Assembly: GCF_003324485.1 (NCBI RefSeq)
Contig: NZ_QODK01000010.1
Coordinates: 1-48,934, forward strand
Direction: 5' to 3'
Source: Cohaesibacter intestini
Lineage (GTDB): Bacteria > Pseudomonadota > Alphaproteobacteria > Rhizobiales > Cohaesibacteraceae
Length of the DNA stretch: 48,934 bases
Below, in pieces: positions 1 to 7,261 of the stretch. How positions within the stretch are numbered: position 1 is the stretch's first letter; each line of letters opens with the position of its first letter. Both the position numbers and the translations under genes were made by a program. The notes beneath the pieces are model-generated. The model searched no databases. It had not been told where the DNA came from and was given only the letters and a program-made list of their open reading frames with translations.

Positions 1-164
1 TCGTAAAAGAGCGCTGCCTGCGCAACTTGCCTCGGTCCCAGCATTCGCAAATCCCCCCTTTTCCTAAAAGGATTGAATCAGGACCAAGCGATTACTTCAA
101 CAGCTACTTTTTCAACACCATTCGCCCTCTTTACCAGTTGATACTCAGATAGTGAGGAGCGGGG
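1..164. other. Left edge, no gene seen
   Basis: No coding frame with a convincing start or ribosome site is visible here. The stretch lies downstream of the serine recombinase stop and is probably the truncated edge of a neighbouring gene or spacer of the mobile region. I see no terminal inverted repeat of a known transposon family and no copy of the tRNA-Arg 3' end. Confidence 0.4.
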
Positions 165-713
165 CTAGGCATTCGCTTGAAGAATTCTGTAGATCTGCAT
201 TCGGGAACAGCCGAGGGCTCTAGCAATGGCACTTGGCCCCAATCCGTCAGATCTCATGCGTATCACTTCGCCTCGATCAATGCGTTGTTGGCCGCCCTTG
301 TACTTGCCCTGCGTCTTCGCTCGTTCGATGCCTTCGCGTTGTCGTTCTTTGATGAACCGTCGCTCCATCTGAGCTACCATACCCAAGACCGTCATGACGA
401 TCTGGCCCATGTCGCCCTTAGTGGAAACGTAAGGGTCGAGGACGGTCACGAATGCACCCTTCTGCTCGCACTCATGAACTATGTTTAGAACATCGCGGGT
501 ATCACGACCAAGCCGATCAAGGCGGGTCACGATCAGCTCATCGTCGGGGCGAAGGAACTCTAGGATTGTAGCTAGTTCGGCACGATTTTCGCGGCTTCCT
601 CCAGATACCTTTTCTGACCTGATCAAACCGCAGCCTTCAGCCCCAAGCCGATTTTGTTGAATTTCCAGATCTTGTTCATGCGTACTGACGCGGGCGTAGC
701 CTATTTTTGCCAT
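165..713 (-). CDS. Serine recombinase of the resolvase/invertase family
   Basis: The 182-residue protein is a complete small serine recombinase. The N-terminus reads GYARVSTHEQDL, with the nucleophile at Ser10, and an arginine-rich active-site segment RLDRLGRDTRD lies at about residues 64-74. The long helix E (about 100-135) and a C-terminal Hin/resolvase-type helix-turn-helix (about 147-180) follow. Family members cut and rejoin DNA at short dyad sites to resolve cointegrates or invert segments. The ATG is only 1 bp from a set of dyad repeats that look like its res site, which is the normal resolvase arrangement. No transposase gene is in the window, so it may belong to a transposon that continues to the left or may be a stand-alone resolvase of the island. 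Resolvase is more likely than invertase, because no invertible segment is seen. Confidence 0.93.
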   Translation of the reverse strand: MAKIGYARVSTHEQDLEIQQNRLGAEGCGLIRSEKVSGGSRENRAELATILEFLRPDDELIVTRLDRLGRDTRDVLNIVHECEQKGAFVTVLDPYVSTKGDMGQIVMTVLGMVAQMERRFIKERQREGIERAKTQGKYKGGQQRIDRGEVIRMRSDGLGPSAIARALGCSRMQIYRILQANA

Positions 714-860
714 GTGTCACCTCAGGGTTTAGGCTTGAGGCTAGCAGGTGACAAATAGTCACTGTCAACCCTGATGTGACGCCCTGAGGTGTAACAATGG
801 CCTGTCACGGCAGGGTATACCTTGAAGTGACGCAAACACTGGCTTTAGCTGGATCTGAAG
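714..860. other. Putative res site of the serine recombinase
   Basis: The segment directly upstream of the recombinase is full of TGTCAC/GTGACA half-sites. TGTCACCT at 715-722 is mirrored by AGGTGACA at 746-753. A second pair (gtcac near 758, gtgac near 775) and a third (gtcac near 803, gtgac near 827) follow. GTGTCACCTCAGGG at 714-727 also recurs inverted, with two mismatches, at 782-795. Several dyads in a row upstream of a resolvase gene match the organisation of Tn3-type res sites, where resolvase also represses its own promoter. The crossover dinucleotide cannot be assigned by eye. Confidence 0.6.
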
Positions 861-1069
861 TTACATGATCCTAGTGGTGGATTTAAATACCGGGTGGGAG
901 GTCATTTGCTATTCTCAACTTGGATTGATCTCTATTGGCAATCAGGGCGCTCGATACACGCAACCGGTCCGTAAAGTGACGTTTCAGCATAGTTACATAA
1001 TCGCCAAACATGCGAAGGCTAGAGATTGGCCGATTTTAGTTTGCACCGGCCAACCACTGTCATTAAGCC
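861..1069. other. Spacer between res site and DUF411 gene
   Basis: No credible gene is present. An inverted repeat, TTGGCCG at 1026-1032 and CGGCCAA at 1047-1053, lies just downstream of the DUF411 stop codon on the minus strand. It may form an RNA hairpin, but it lacks the T-run of an intrinsic terminator. Confidence 0.4.
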
Positions 1070-1534
1070 CTATTTCTTGCCGACTTCATAATAGGGTTCG
1101 GTCTTGTTGACCAAGGATCCTCCGAACGCATAAACGGTGTATTGTGCATTGGCATCATACTCCATTCCGAGTGCTCCGTCAGGCATGCCTGGGACAGCGA
1201 TGCCTTTAATGTCTGGGCGTTCTTTCAGCATTTTTGCCAGCGCCGTCGGGTGGACATGGCCTTCCACGACATAGCCGTCAATCACGGCTGTATGGCAGCT
1301 TTCCATATCCTCCGGTACACTGAACTTTTGTTTTGCCCAATCGAGATCTTCGATATTTTTGCTCTCAATCTTGTAGCCAAGCTGCACAAGAGTCGCTATC
1401 CAGCCGCCGCAGCATCCGCAAAATTCGTTTTTGTAGACCGTCATCGTATTGGATTTAGCTAGACCAACTTGAGACGTGAGGGCAATTCCGCCTGCGACAA
1501 ACAGGGATACCAAGAGATTCTTTTTGAGGGACAT
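1070..1534 (-). CDS. DUF411 metal-binding periplasmic protein
   Basis: The 154-residue protein has an N-terminal signal peptide (about residues 1-26, cut near GLA-KS), then MTVYKNEFCGCCGGW with Cys39, Cys41 and Cys42. Cys-His (SCHTAVIDGYVVEGHV) and the GIAVPGMP segment follow. This is the pattern of DUF411, a family regularly found in copper and silver resistance clusters and thought to bind metal in the periplasm. I chose the start at 1534 because a purine-rich GGGAAAGG lies upstream and a signal peptide follows directly; longer in-frame starts add a non-secretory leader. It is the last gene of the minus-strand block led by copA, about 100 bp after the preceding small gene. The metal-binding function is inferred from family and context. 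Confidence 0.85.
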   Translation of the reverse strand: MSLKKNLLVSLFVAGGIALTSQVGLAKSNTMTVYKNEFCGCCGGWIATLVQLGYKIESKNIEDLDWAKQKFSVPEDMESCHTAVIDGYVVEGHVHPTALAKMLKERPDIKGIAVPGMPDGALGMEYDANAQYTVYAFGGSLVNKTEPYYEVGKK

Positions 1535-1631
1535 GTTCGTGCCTTTCCCGCTCCCCTGATTAGAGAGGTATTCATGTGACTTGAGAAATAGAGAAACCAT
1601 TCGTGCAGAATTTACGCACGATATGCACAGG

Positions 1632-1967
1632 TCAGACGATGGGAGGGCGGAAACCCGTCTTTGGATTGAATGCTGCCAGTACCTTGTTCTTGTTCCATAA
1701 GGCATGGAAATGATGATCCAAATGAATTGCAGTGGGATTGAGTGCTGCAATAAGGCAGCAATCCATCATGCAAATCGATATTTCGGATTGGCAATTGGGC
1801 CCTAGACTGGTGCAGGTATCATCGTAATACAGTGCTGACGTCATAATCGTAGCATAGGATTGCGTCAGATCCGTATCACTATGAGTCACGACGTCAGACG
1901 TTCCATTAACGGTGACGGGCAAGGCCAGAAACAGCGCGACAAGAATGATGTTGACAGTAAAACGCAT
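1632..1967 (-). CDS. Small secreted protein, DUF2946-like, unknown function
   Basis: The 111-residue protein begins with a clear signal peptide (MRFTVNIILVALFLALPVTV). The mature part has cysteine clusters, including ICMMDCCLI, a His-rich LDHHFH and a C-terminal FRPPIV. The C-terminal RPP-hydrophobic ending recurs in the small secreted protein at 8675-9040, and a related proline-rich end closes the one at 5358-5708. This suggests one divergent family of exported metal-binding peptides in the island. It lies between a 36-residue membrane peptide and the DUF411 gene in the copA block. The ribosome site is weak. Cys, His and Met content and context favour copper binding, but I recognise no firm domain. 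Confidence 0.6.
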   Translation of the reverse strand: MRFTVNIILVALFLALPVTVNGTSDVVTHSDTDLTQSYATIMTSALYYDDTCTSLGPNCQSEISICMMDCCLIAALNPTAIHLDHHFHALWNKNKVLAAFNPKTGFRPPIV

Positions 1968-2030
1968 GAACGCTGTTTATCAGATATATCGTTGAACCGT
2001 TTTGATTTTAGTCATTTGGTTTGGGTGCGG

Positions 2031-2141
2031 TTAGCTCATCAGATACTTGATCAATGCCGCGATGATCAACAGCGCAATGATCAGGCCAATCCACATACCA
2101 AAACCACCCATACCAAACCCCATTTCGTATCCACTCATCAT
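2031..2141 (-). CDS. 36-residue Met/Gly-rich membrane peptide coupled to copA
   Basis: This very short ORF encodes [17 protein letters not shown] followed by a single transmembrane helix rich in Leu and Ile and a short KYLMS tail. An AAGGAG ribosome site lies upstream. The start overlaps the copA stop codon by 4 nt (ATGA), so translation is probably coupled. The N-terminal part has five methionines in 16 residues, spaced as in Cu(I)-binding Met motifs. The predicted product is a one-pass inner-membrane peptide that could modulate the ATPase or bind Cu(I). Small DUF2933-like or SHOCT-less peptides occur near copper genes in other bacteria, but I cannot place this one in a family. Confidence 0.7.
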   Translation of the reverse strand: MMSGYEMGFGMGGFGMWIGLIIALLIIAALIKYLMS

Positions 2142-4624
2142 GAGTTGCTCCTTTCGATTTCAATGGTTGAAGACAAAACCGCCTCTACCCACCTGAGGCG
2201 AAGAGCATTGCTGAGCACGAATACGCTTGACAGGGCCATGGCTCCTGCCGCCAGCATTGGGGAGAGAAGCATGCCATTGATGGGATAGAGAAGTCCCGCA
2301 GCCACAGGGATCAGTAAGACATTGTAGCCAAATGCCCAGAAGAGATTCTGGCGGATATTGCGCATGGTGCGGCGGCTTATATCCAGCGCGTTAACAACGC
2401 CTCTCAGATCCCCAGACATCAGCACCACATCGGCACTTTCAATGGCCACATCAGTCCCGGTGCCAATCGCGATTCCGACATCGGCAGTGGCAAGCGCAGG
2501 AGCGTCATTAATGCCGTCGCCAACAAAAGAAACAGACTTACCCTCTTTCTTTAGCGCCTTAATAGCGTCCACCTTGCCATTGGGGAGAACTTCAGCCACC
2601 ACATGGTCAATGCCCAATGTCGATGCGATGGCCTGTGCTGTCGCCTGATTGTCGCCTGTGATCATGGCCACTTGCAAACCCTGATTATGTAGGGCATTGA
2701 TCGCTGCCGGGGTCGTCTCTTTGATGGGATCAGCCACCGCAATGAGCGCGACCAATTCGCCGTTCAGTGCCGCATATAGTGGCGTCTTGCCCTGCTGGGC
2801 CAAAAGACCTGCTTCTACATCGAAGATTGAAATGTCGAGGCCCTGTTTGATCATATATCGATCCGCACCAACCCAGAGCTGATTTCCATTGATGGTGCCT
2901 TCAACGCCGTAACCGGGAATGGCTTGGAACTCTTCCACGTGTTCGATAGACAGATCCTCTTTTTGGGCCGCTTCAACAATGGCATTTGCAACTGGATGTT
3001 CCGACTTGGCTTCAAGACTGGCTACAAGCGAGAGGATGTCCTCGCGCTCATGGTCTTCGGCAACATGCATGTCAGTTAACTCCGGTTTGCCCTTGGTGAG
3101 GGTGCCGGTCTTGTCGAGCGCGATGATCCGGGATTCATGTAGGGATTGAAGGGCATCGCCTTTTTTGAATAGAACTCCTAGTTCAGCCGCTCTACCAGTC
3201 CCCACCATGATCGAGGTGGGTGTGGCCAGTCCCATGGCGCATGGGCAAGCAATGATCAGCACTGCAACTCCGGCCACGAGCGCAAGGCTGAGCGCCGGGT
3301 CTGGGCCAAAGATGAGCCATGTCACAATGGTCAGGGCCGATATGCCAAGGACGATGGGTACGAACCAGCTGGTGATTTTGTCGACCAGTCCTTGAATAGG
3401 TAGCTTGGTCCCTTGGGCGTCCTGCACCATCTTGATGATCTGGGCGAGGACCGTATCTGCCCCTGTATTGGTCGCTCGAATAGATAGTGCTCCAGAGCCA
3501 TTGACCGTACCACCCGTGACTGGGCTGTCTGTCGTTTTCTCAACCGGGATGGGCTCACCGGTTATCATGCTCTCATCGACGTACGAGATGCCATCGATGA
3601 CAATACCGTCTACCGGTAGCCGTTCTCCGGGGCGAACCTCCACCAGCATATCCCGTTCCAACGCCTCAACCGGGATGGTTTGTAATCCGTTCTCTGTCTG
3701 AATGCGGGCGGTTTTGGGTTGCAGGCCAATCAGTTTCTTGATTGCTTCCCCGGTGCGACCCTTGGCGCGTGCCTCCAGCGTGCGTCCCAGAAGAATGAGA
3801 ACCACAATCACCGCCGCCGCTTCGAAATAGACCATGCGTGTGCCTTGAGGCAAAAGGTCAGGGGCAAAGGTCACGAGTGTGGAGTAGCCGTAGGCGGCAG
3901 TCGTGCCCAGAGCCACAAGGGAGTTCATGTCTGGTGTGGCCTTAACGAGAGCCGGGTAACCCTTTTGGTAAAAAAGACGTCCAGGTCCAAACAGGACCAA
4001 GCTGGTCAGAATAAACTGCATGATATGGCTGGTCTTTTCAGACAACAGCGAGGCAAATAGTTCCTTTGCACCTGGGATGAAATGAGAGGACATCTCAAAC
4101 AGGAAAACGGGAGCTGTCAAAATGGCTGCCGCAAGGAAGCGGCGGAAGAGGATGTCCGCTTCTTTTTCCCGTTCTGCCTGAAGGTCAAGGGATTGGTCAG
4201 ATCCTTCCGGTTTTGCCGAATAACCGAGCTTGGAAACGATTGCGGCCAACTTTTCTGGGCCGGTGCGCCCTTCCCAATAACTGATGGTTGCGCTTTGAGC
4301 AGCAAGATTAACCGACGCTTCAAGAACGCCGGGAGTTGCAAGCAATGCTTTCTCTACCTTGCCCACACAAGAAGCGCAGGACATATCGGCAATGGACAAG
4401 CGCGATTCTCTTGTTACTGCTGGATATCCGACTTTCTTGAACGTTTCGATCAACACCTGTTGTTCAACTGGGCGATCCAGCGTCAGAATGGCGGTCTGAT
4501 TGGCGAGATTAATGGTCGCATCCAAAACGCCATCCAGCTTCTTTACGGCTTTTTCCACCCGTCCAGCGCAAGACGCACAGGACATCCCTTGTAATTGATA
4601 GGTATCGCTGATTGACTGAGACAT
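2138..4624 (-). CDS. copA: Cu(I)-exporting P1B-type ATPase
   Basis: The 828-residue protein pumps Cu(I) from cytoplasm to periplasm at the cost of ATP. Two N-terminal heavy-metal domains are visible (GMSCASC, Cys16 and Cys19; then DMSCASC about 70 residues later). The CPC metal site in a membrane helix ([13 protein letters not shown]), the phosphorylation motif DKTGTLT, the actuator TGEP and the hinge [10 protein letters not shown] are all intact, so the enzyme should be active. The start at 4624 is preceded by AGGAAA and lies about 40 nt behind a MerR-type promoter; a longer in-frame start at 4732 would overlap that promoter and is rejected. It heads a minus-strand block ending in DUF411. 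The cueR gene is divergent, which supports copper-induced expression. Confidence 0.97.
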   Translation of the reverse strand: MSQSISDTYQLQGMSCASCAGRVEKAVKKLDGVLDATINLANQTAILTLDRPVEQQVLIETFKKVGYPAVTRESRLSIADMSCASCVGKVEKALLATPGVLEASVNLAAQSATISYWEGRTGPEKLAAIVSKLGYSAKPEGSDQSLDLQAEREKEADILFRRFLAAAILTAPVFLFEMSSHFIPGAKELFASLLSEKTSHIMQFILTSLVLFGPGRLFYQKGYPALVKATPDMNSLVALGTTAAYGYSTLVTFAPDLLPQGTRMVYFEAAAVIVVLILLGRTLEARAKGRTGEAIKKLIGLQPKTARIQTENGLQTIPVEALERDMLVEVRPGERLPVDGIVIDGISYVDESMITGEPIPVEKTTDSPVTGGTVNGSGALSIRATNTGADTVLAQIIKMVQDAQGTKLPIQGLVDKITSWFVPIVLGISALTIVTWLIFGPDPALSLALVAGVAVLIIACPCAMGLATPTSIMVGTGRAAELGVLFKKGDALQSLHESRIIALDKTGTLTKGKPELTDMHVAEDHEREDILSLVASLEAKSEHPVANAIVEAAQKEDLSIEHVEEFQAIPGYGVEGTINGNQLWVGADRYMIKQGLDISIFDVEAGLLAQQGKTPLYAALNGELVALIAVADPIKETTPAAINALHNQGLQVAMITGDNQATAQAIASTLGIDHVVAEVLPNGKVDAIKALKKEGKSVSFVGDGINDAPALATADVGIAIGTGTDVAIESADVVLMSGDLRGVVNALDISRRTMRNIRQNLFWAFGYNVLLIPVAAGLLYPINGMLLSPMLAAGAMALSSVFVLSNALRLRWVEAVLSSTIEIERSNS

Positions 4625-4667
4625 GGTTTTTCCTGCTTTTGACCTGAAGTCGTTTCGTCTGACCGCT

Positions 4668-4698
4668 AAGATAGGAGTTCCGGCAACTGGAAGGTCAA
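4668..4698 (-). promoter_or_regulatory. CueR-type promoter of copA
   Basis: On the minus strand the -35 TTGACC (4698-4693) and -10 TATCTT (4673-4668) are separated by 19 bp, the overlong spacing typical of MerR-family promoters. The spacer contains TTCC and GGAA half-sites. This matches CueR/HmrR operators (core CTTCC...GGAAG), where the regulator untwists the DNA when Cu(I) binds. Confidence 0.8.
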
Positions 4699-4735
4699 GG
4701 GCGCGAAAAAGATTTATTGGTCCAACTTTCAATGC

Positions 4736-4766
4736 TTGACCTTCCAGTAGGTGGAAGCCTTACTAT
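4736..4766 (+). promoter_or_regulatory. CueR-type promoter of the regulator operon
   Basis: The -35 TTGACC (4736-4741) and -10 TACTAT (4761-4766) are 19 bp apart. The spacer carries the perfect inverted repeat CTTCCA-gtagg-TGGAAG (4741-4757). This is a textbook MerR/CueR operator, pointing towards the cueR operon and suggesting that the regulator controls its own synthesis. Confidence 0.85.
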
Positions 4767-4788
4767 GGGGAAGTACGGAGGGTTTGTT

Positions 4789-4956
4789 GTGACCGAGAAA
4801 CAAGAAAGAAGTCAGCAGGAAACAGACATGCTTGGGCAGGGGGACACTATCCATCACGGAATATTGCTCAAGGCGGCTGAACTTGGTTTCACGGAAGAAG
4901 AGATTGAAAATCTGAGAAGCACCTATGGGGCAATAGGGCGGAGAAACAAAAAATGA
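4789..4956 (+). CDS. 55-residue protein leading the cueR operon, unknown function
   Basis: The GTG start at 4789 is chosen because GGAGGG lies 6 nt upstream and the expected transcription start (about 4773) falls after the only ATG further upstream in frame. The product (MTEKQERSQQETD...) is short, hydrophilic and acidic, with a Glu-rich helix LGFTEEEIENLRSTYG. It has no signal peptide, membrane segment or cysteine. Its last codons overlap the cueR start by 4 nt (ATGA), so the two are translationally coupled. I recognise no family. A role in regulation or as a leader gene is only inferred from position. Confidence 0.65.
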   Translation: MTEKQERSQQETDMLGQGDTIHHGILLKAAELGFTEEEIENLRSTYGAIGRRNKK

Positions 4957-5354
4957 ATATCGGTCATGCGTCCAAAGCCAGCAATCTGCCCACCAAAACC
5001 ATTCGCTATTATGAAGACATCAATCTGATCAATCCGGCCCGCACGGCCAATGGCTATCGGGATTATTCAGACAATGACATCCATCGACTGTCTTTCTTGC
5101 AGCGTTCTCGTTCTCTTGGCTTTAGCATTGAAGAATGTCGCTTGCTCTTGTCTCTCTATGATGATGAGAACCGCGCCAGCGCTGATGTGAAGTCCATTGC
5201 TATGTCCAAGATCACAGAGATCGACAGAAAGATCGCTGAGCTAAAGAGCTTGCGCCACACATTGTCGGAGCTCGCCCACAATTGCCACGGCAACGACAAG
5301 CCGGATTGTCCCATTCTGGACGGACTGGCTATGGACAACAAGGGCTCGGAATAG
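4953..5354 (+). CDS. cueR: CueR/HmrR-type Cu(I)-responsive MerR regulator
   Basis: The 133-residue protein has the MerR winged HTH at the N-terminus (NIGHASKASNLPTKTIRYYE, then NGYRDYSDNDI), a dimerisation helix (about 75-108) and the C-terminal metal loop Cys111-x7-Cys119 (CHGNDKPDCPIL). That loop length and sequence are those of Cu(I) sensors CueR/HmrR, shorter than in Zn or Hg sensors. Family members activate 19-bp-spacer promoters by DNA distortion, and two such promoters lie directly upstream, one towards copA and one towards this operon. The gene overlaps the preceding 55-codon ORF by 4 nt and is followed after 3 nt by a His-rich secreted protein, so it sits in an operon. Confidence 0.93.
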   Translation: MNIGHASKASNLPTKTIRYYEDINLINPARTANGYRDYSDNDIHRLSFLQRSRSLGFSIEECRLLLSLYDDENRASADVKSIAMSKITEIDRKIAELKSLRHTLSELAHNCHGNDKPDCPILDGLAMDNKGSE

Positions 5355-5357
5355 ACA

Positions 5358-5708
5358 ATGACGCTGAATGCCTCCTTCTACCGGACATCTGGGTTGGTGC
5401 TGACATTGCTTGGCATGCTCGCCCTTGTCCTGACGGGAGGAAGCTTCAGTCATGCTCATGAAATTATCCCTACCGGCCATGATCATCACCACGCGTATGA
5501 TCACGACGATGATGTATCCCATCATCATGATGATAAGACACAAGGGAGCAGTGAAGGGCCTATCCATTGCGGAGCGCCGATCCTGACCTTGGTTTTTCAG
5601 CAAATCATCGTATCTGTTAGTGGCAAGGAGAGGGTAACGGGCAAATCGATTGTTGATCTGATTCCACGTGTCCTATCTCCTGAACCACCGCCACCCCGTC
5701 TCGCCTGA
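5358..5708 (+). CDS. His-rich secreted protein, DUF2946-like
   Basis: The 116-residue protein has a signal peptide (hydrophobic LVLTLLGMLALVLTGG, cut near SHA-HE). A striking His/Asp stretch follows (HDHHHAYDHDDD and SHHHDD, about residues 41-60), then IHCGAPILTL and a proline-rich tail ending in PPPPRLA. The His cluster can bind divalent copper or other metals in the periplasm. It follows cueR by 3 nt and is probably cotranscribed from the CueR promoter. The layout (signal, His/Cys region, conserved short C-terminal RPP-like tail) resembles the small proteins at 1632-1967 and 8675-9040. Function is inferred. Confidence 0.7.
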   Translation: MTLNASFYRTSGLVLTLLGMLALVLTGGSFSHAHEIIPTGHDHHHAYDHDDDVSHHHDDKTQGSSEGPIHCGAPILTLVFQQIIVSVSGKERVTGKSIVDLIPRVLSPEPPPPRLA

Positions 5709-5740
5709 TTGAAAATGAAGCAAGTTTCCAATTTCAATCA
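5706..5740 (+). other. Intergenic hairpin spanning a stop codon
   Basis: TGATTGAAA (5706-5714) and TTTCAATCA (5732-5740) form a perfect 9-bp inverted repeat. The left arm includes the TGA stop of the His-rich gene. There is no T-run, so a simple terminator is unlikely. It could be an mRNA processing or stability element, or a regulator dyad ahead of the cytochrome genes. Confidence 0.45.
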
Positions 5741-5755
5741 ATAGGCGATCATCAA

Positions 5756-6367
5756 ATGAAAAAACTGATCTTTTCTACCGCAGTTATCGCAATCATTTCT
5801 GCCACCACTCTCCCTGTTTCTGTTTCTGCTCACGGTGGAGCAAGCGGCATCGTCAAGGAACGGATGGATGCAATGGGCATGATGGGCGATGCCGTCAAGG
5901 TTCTAAAGGATATGATGCAGGGTAAGGCAGATTATGATGCTACGACCGTGCGTGAGCAGGCTTCTATCATCCAAAAACATGCCGGCGACGCGCTGACCAA
6001 GGCGTTTCCTGAAGGCTCACTCGATAAGCCTACTGAGGCCAAACCGGAAATCTGGACCGATTGGGAGCGTTTCACTGTGCTTGCCAAACAGCTGGAGAAC
6101 TTTGCCGAAGGCCTTGGCCTAGCGGCAGACAATGGTCTTCAGATGGGGCAAGGCATGAGATCTGGTATGGGGTCTGGCAAAGGCATGGGTGCCATGATGG
6201 ACGGTCAATCTCCCATGATGGGAGGCAAAGGCATGATGGGCCAGATGATGGGTGATGATCATTTCAGCCCAGAAAGTCTCGCCAAGATGCCTGTGCAGGG
6301 TGTCTTCACTATGATGGTTCAGACCTGCTCAGCCTGTCACACCGATTTCCGTATCGAGAAGAAATAG
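5756..6367 (+). CDS. Class II cytochrome c' family protein with Met-rich insert
   Basis: The 203-residue protein has a signal peptide (to about VSA-HG) and the helical pattern of cytochrome c', with one heme site at the extreme C-terminus, CSACH (Cys191 to His195), as in class II c-type cytochromes. Between the third and fourth helices (about residues 130-165) lies an insert dominated by Met and Gly, with repeated MM pairs such as SPMMGG and KGMMGQMMG. Ordinary cytochromes c' lack such a segment. Met-rich loops bind Cu(I) in CueO and similar proteins, so this may be a copper-binding cytochrome. The next gene follows after 3 nt and encodes a diheme cytochrome, and a multicopper oxidase comes after that. 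Electron transfer from Cu(I) oxidation is an inference. Confidence 0.85.
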   Translation: MKKLIFSTAVIAIISATTLPVSVSAHGGASGIVKERMDAMGMMGDAVKVLKDMMQGKADYDATTVREQASIIQKHAGDALTKAFPEGSLDKPTEAKPEIWTDWERFTVLAKQLENFAEGLGLAADNGLQMGQGMRSGMGSGKGMGAMMDGQSPMMGGKGMMGQMMGDDHFSPESLAKMPVQGVFTMMVQTCSACHTDFRIEKK

Positions 6368-6370
6368 CCC

Positions 6371-7261
6371 ATGAAGAAGCTAGGACTTCTGGTGATTGCG
6401 GCTCTGGTATTGTCCGGGGCTGCTTTCACGATACTTGATCAATGGCCAATTGGTCGGGATCCTGATCTGGATACATTGAAAGGTGTCCCTGAGCGGGGAG
6501 CCTATCTTGCGCGAATGGCCGGATGCATTGCCTGTCACACCAACATCAAGGATGGAGGCAAGCCGCTGGCAGGAGGCTTGGCCTTAAAAACTGATTTTGG
6601 AACCTTCTATTCACCCAACCTGACGACCCACAAGACCGAGGGTATCGGTGGTTGGACGGTCAATGATTTCGCCAAGGCGGTTCGTCAGGGCGTGTCCCCG
6701 GACGGGAAGCCTTATTACCCGGCTTTCCCTTATCCTTTTTATGCCCAATTGAGCGATCAGGATGTTGCCGATCTTTGGGCCGCGTTCCAAACCGTGCCTG
6801 CCGTCGATGAGGCCTCCAAATCGCAAGATCTCGGCTTTCCATTCAATGTGAGGGCCTCGCTCAAGCTCTGGCGGGCATTGTTTTTCGATCAGACGCCATT
6901 GATACCCAAGGAAGGCAAGAGCGAGATGTGGCAGCGTGGCCAATATATCGTTGAAGGCCCAGCTCACTGCGCGGCATGCCACACCCCCCGTAACATTTTA
7001 GGAGCAAGGCAGGCCGAGGCCGCTTTGCACGGAGCTGACAGATTGCCCGACGGTGGAAAATCTCCAGCCATCACCGCTGATGTTTTGAAGAGCCGGGGGT
7101 GGGATAAGGACAGCTTGGCCTATGCGCTGCAAACAGGCCTCACTCCTAACGGAGATGTGTTTGGCGGTTCGATGGGAGAAGTGGTACGAGATGGAACGGC
7201 CTTTCTAAGCCAACAGGACAGGGAAGCCATCGCCATCTATTTGCTGGATCTGGATGAATGA
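6371..7261 (+). CDS. Membrane-anchored or secreted diheme cytochrome c
   Basis: The 296-residue protein begins with a hydrophobic signal or anchor (about residues 4-24). Two heme-binding sites follow, CIACH near residue 52 and CAACH near residue 200, so it consists of two cytochrome c domains. The layout resembles the cytochrome subunits of membrane dehydrogenases (gluconate and alcohol dehydrogenase type; segments SPNLTTHKTEGIGGW and GVSPDGKPYYPAFPYP), which pass electrons to the respiratory chain. No dehydrogenase subunit is nearby; instead it lies between cytochrome c' and a multicopper oxidase, whose start it overlaps by 8 nt. It may therefore serve copper redox chemistry here. Assignment as diheme cytochrome is firm; the partner is not. 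Confidence 0.9.
   Translation: MKKLGLLVIAALVLSGAAFTILDQWPIGRDPDLDTLKGVPERGAYLARMAGCIACHTNIKDGGKPLAGGLALKTDFGTFYSPNLTTHKTEGIGGWTVNDFAKAVRQGVSPDGKPYYPAFPYPFYAQLSDQDVADLWAAFQTVPAVDEASKSQDLGFPFNVRASLKLWRALFFDQTPLIPKEGKSEMWQRGQYIVEGPAHCAACHTPRNILGARQAEAALHGADRLPDGGKSPAITADVLKSRGWDKDSLAYALQTGLTPNGDVFGGSMGEVVRDGTAFLSQQDREAIAIYLLDLDE

Noticed and set aside
865-1110. 81-codon plus-strand frame
   Set aside because: No ribosome site, no signal or domain, odd composition, and it runs into the DUF411 gene on the other strand.
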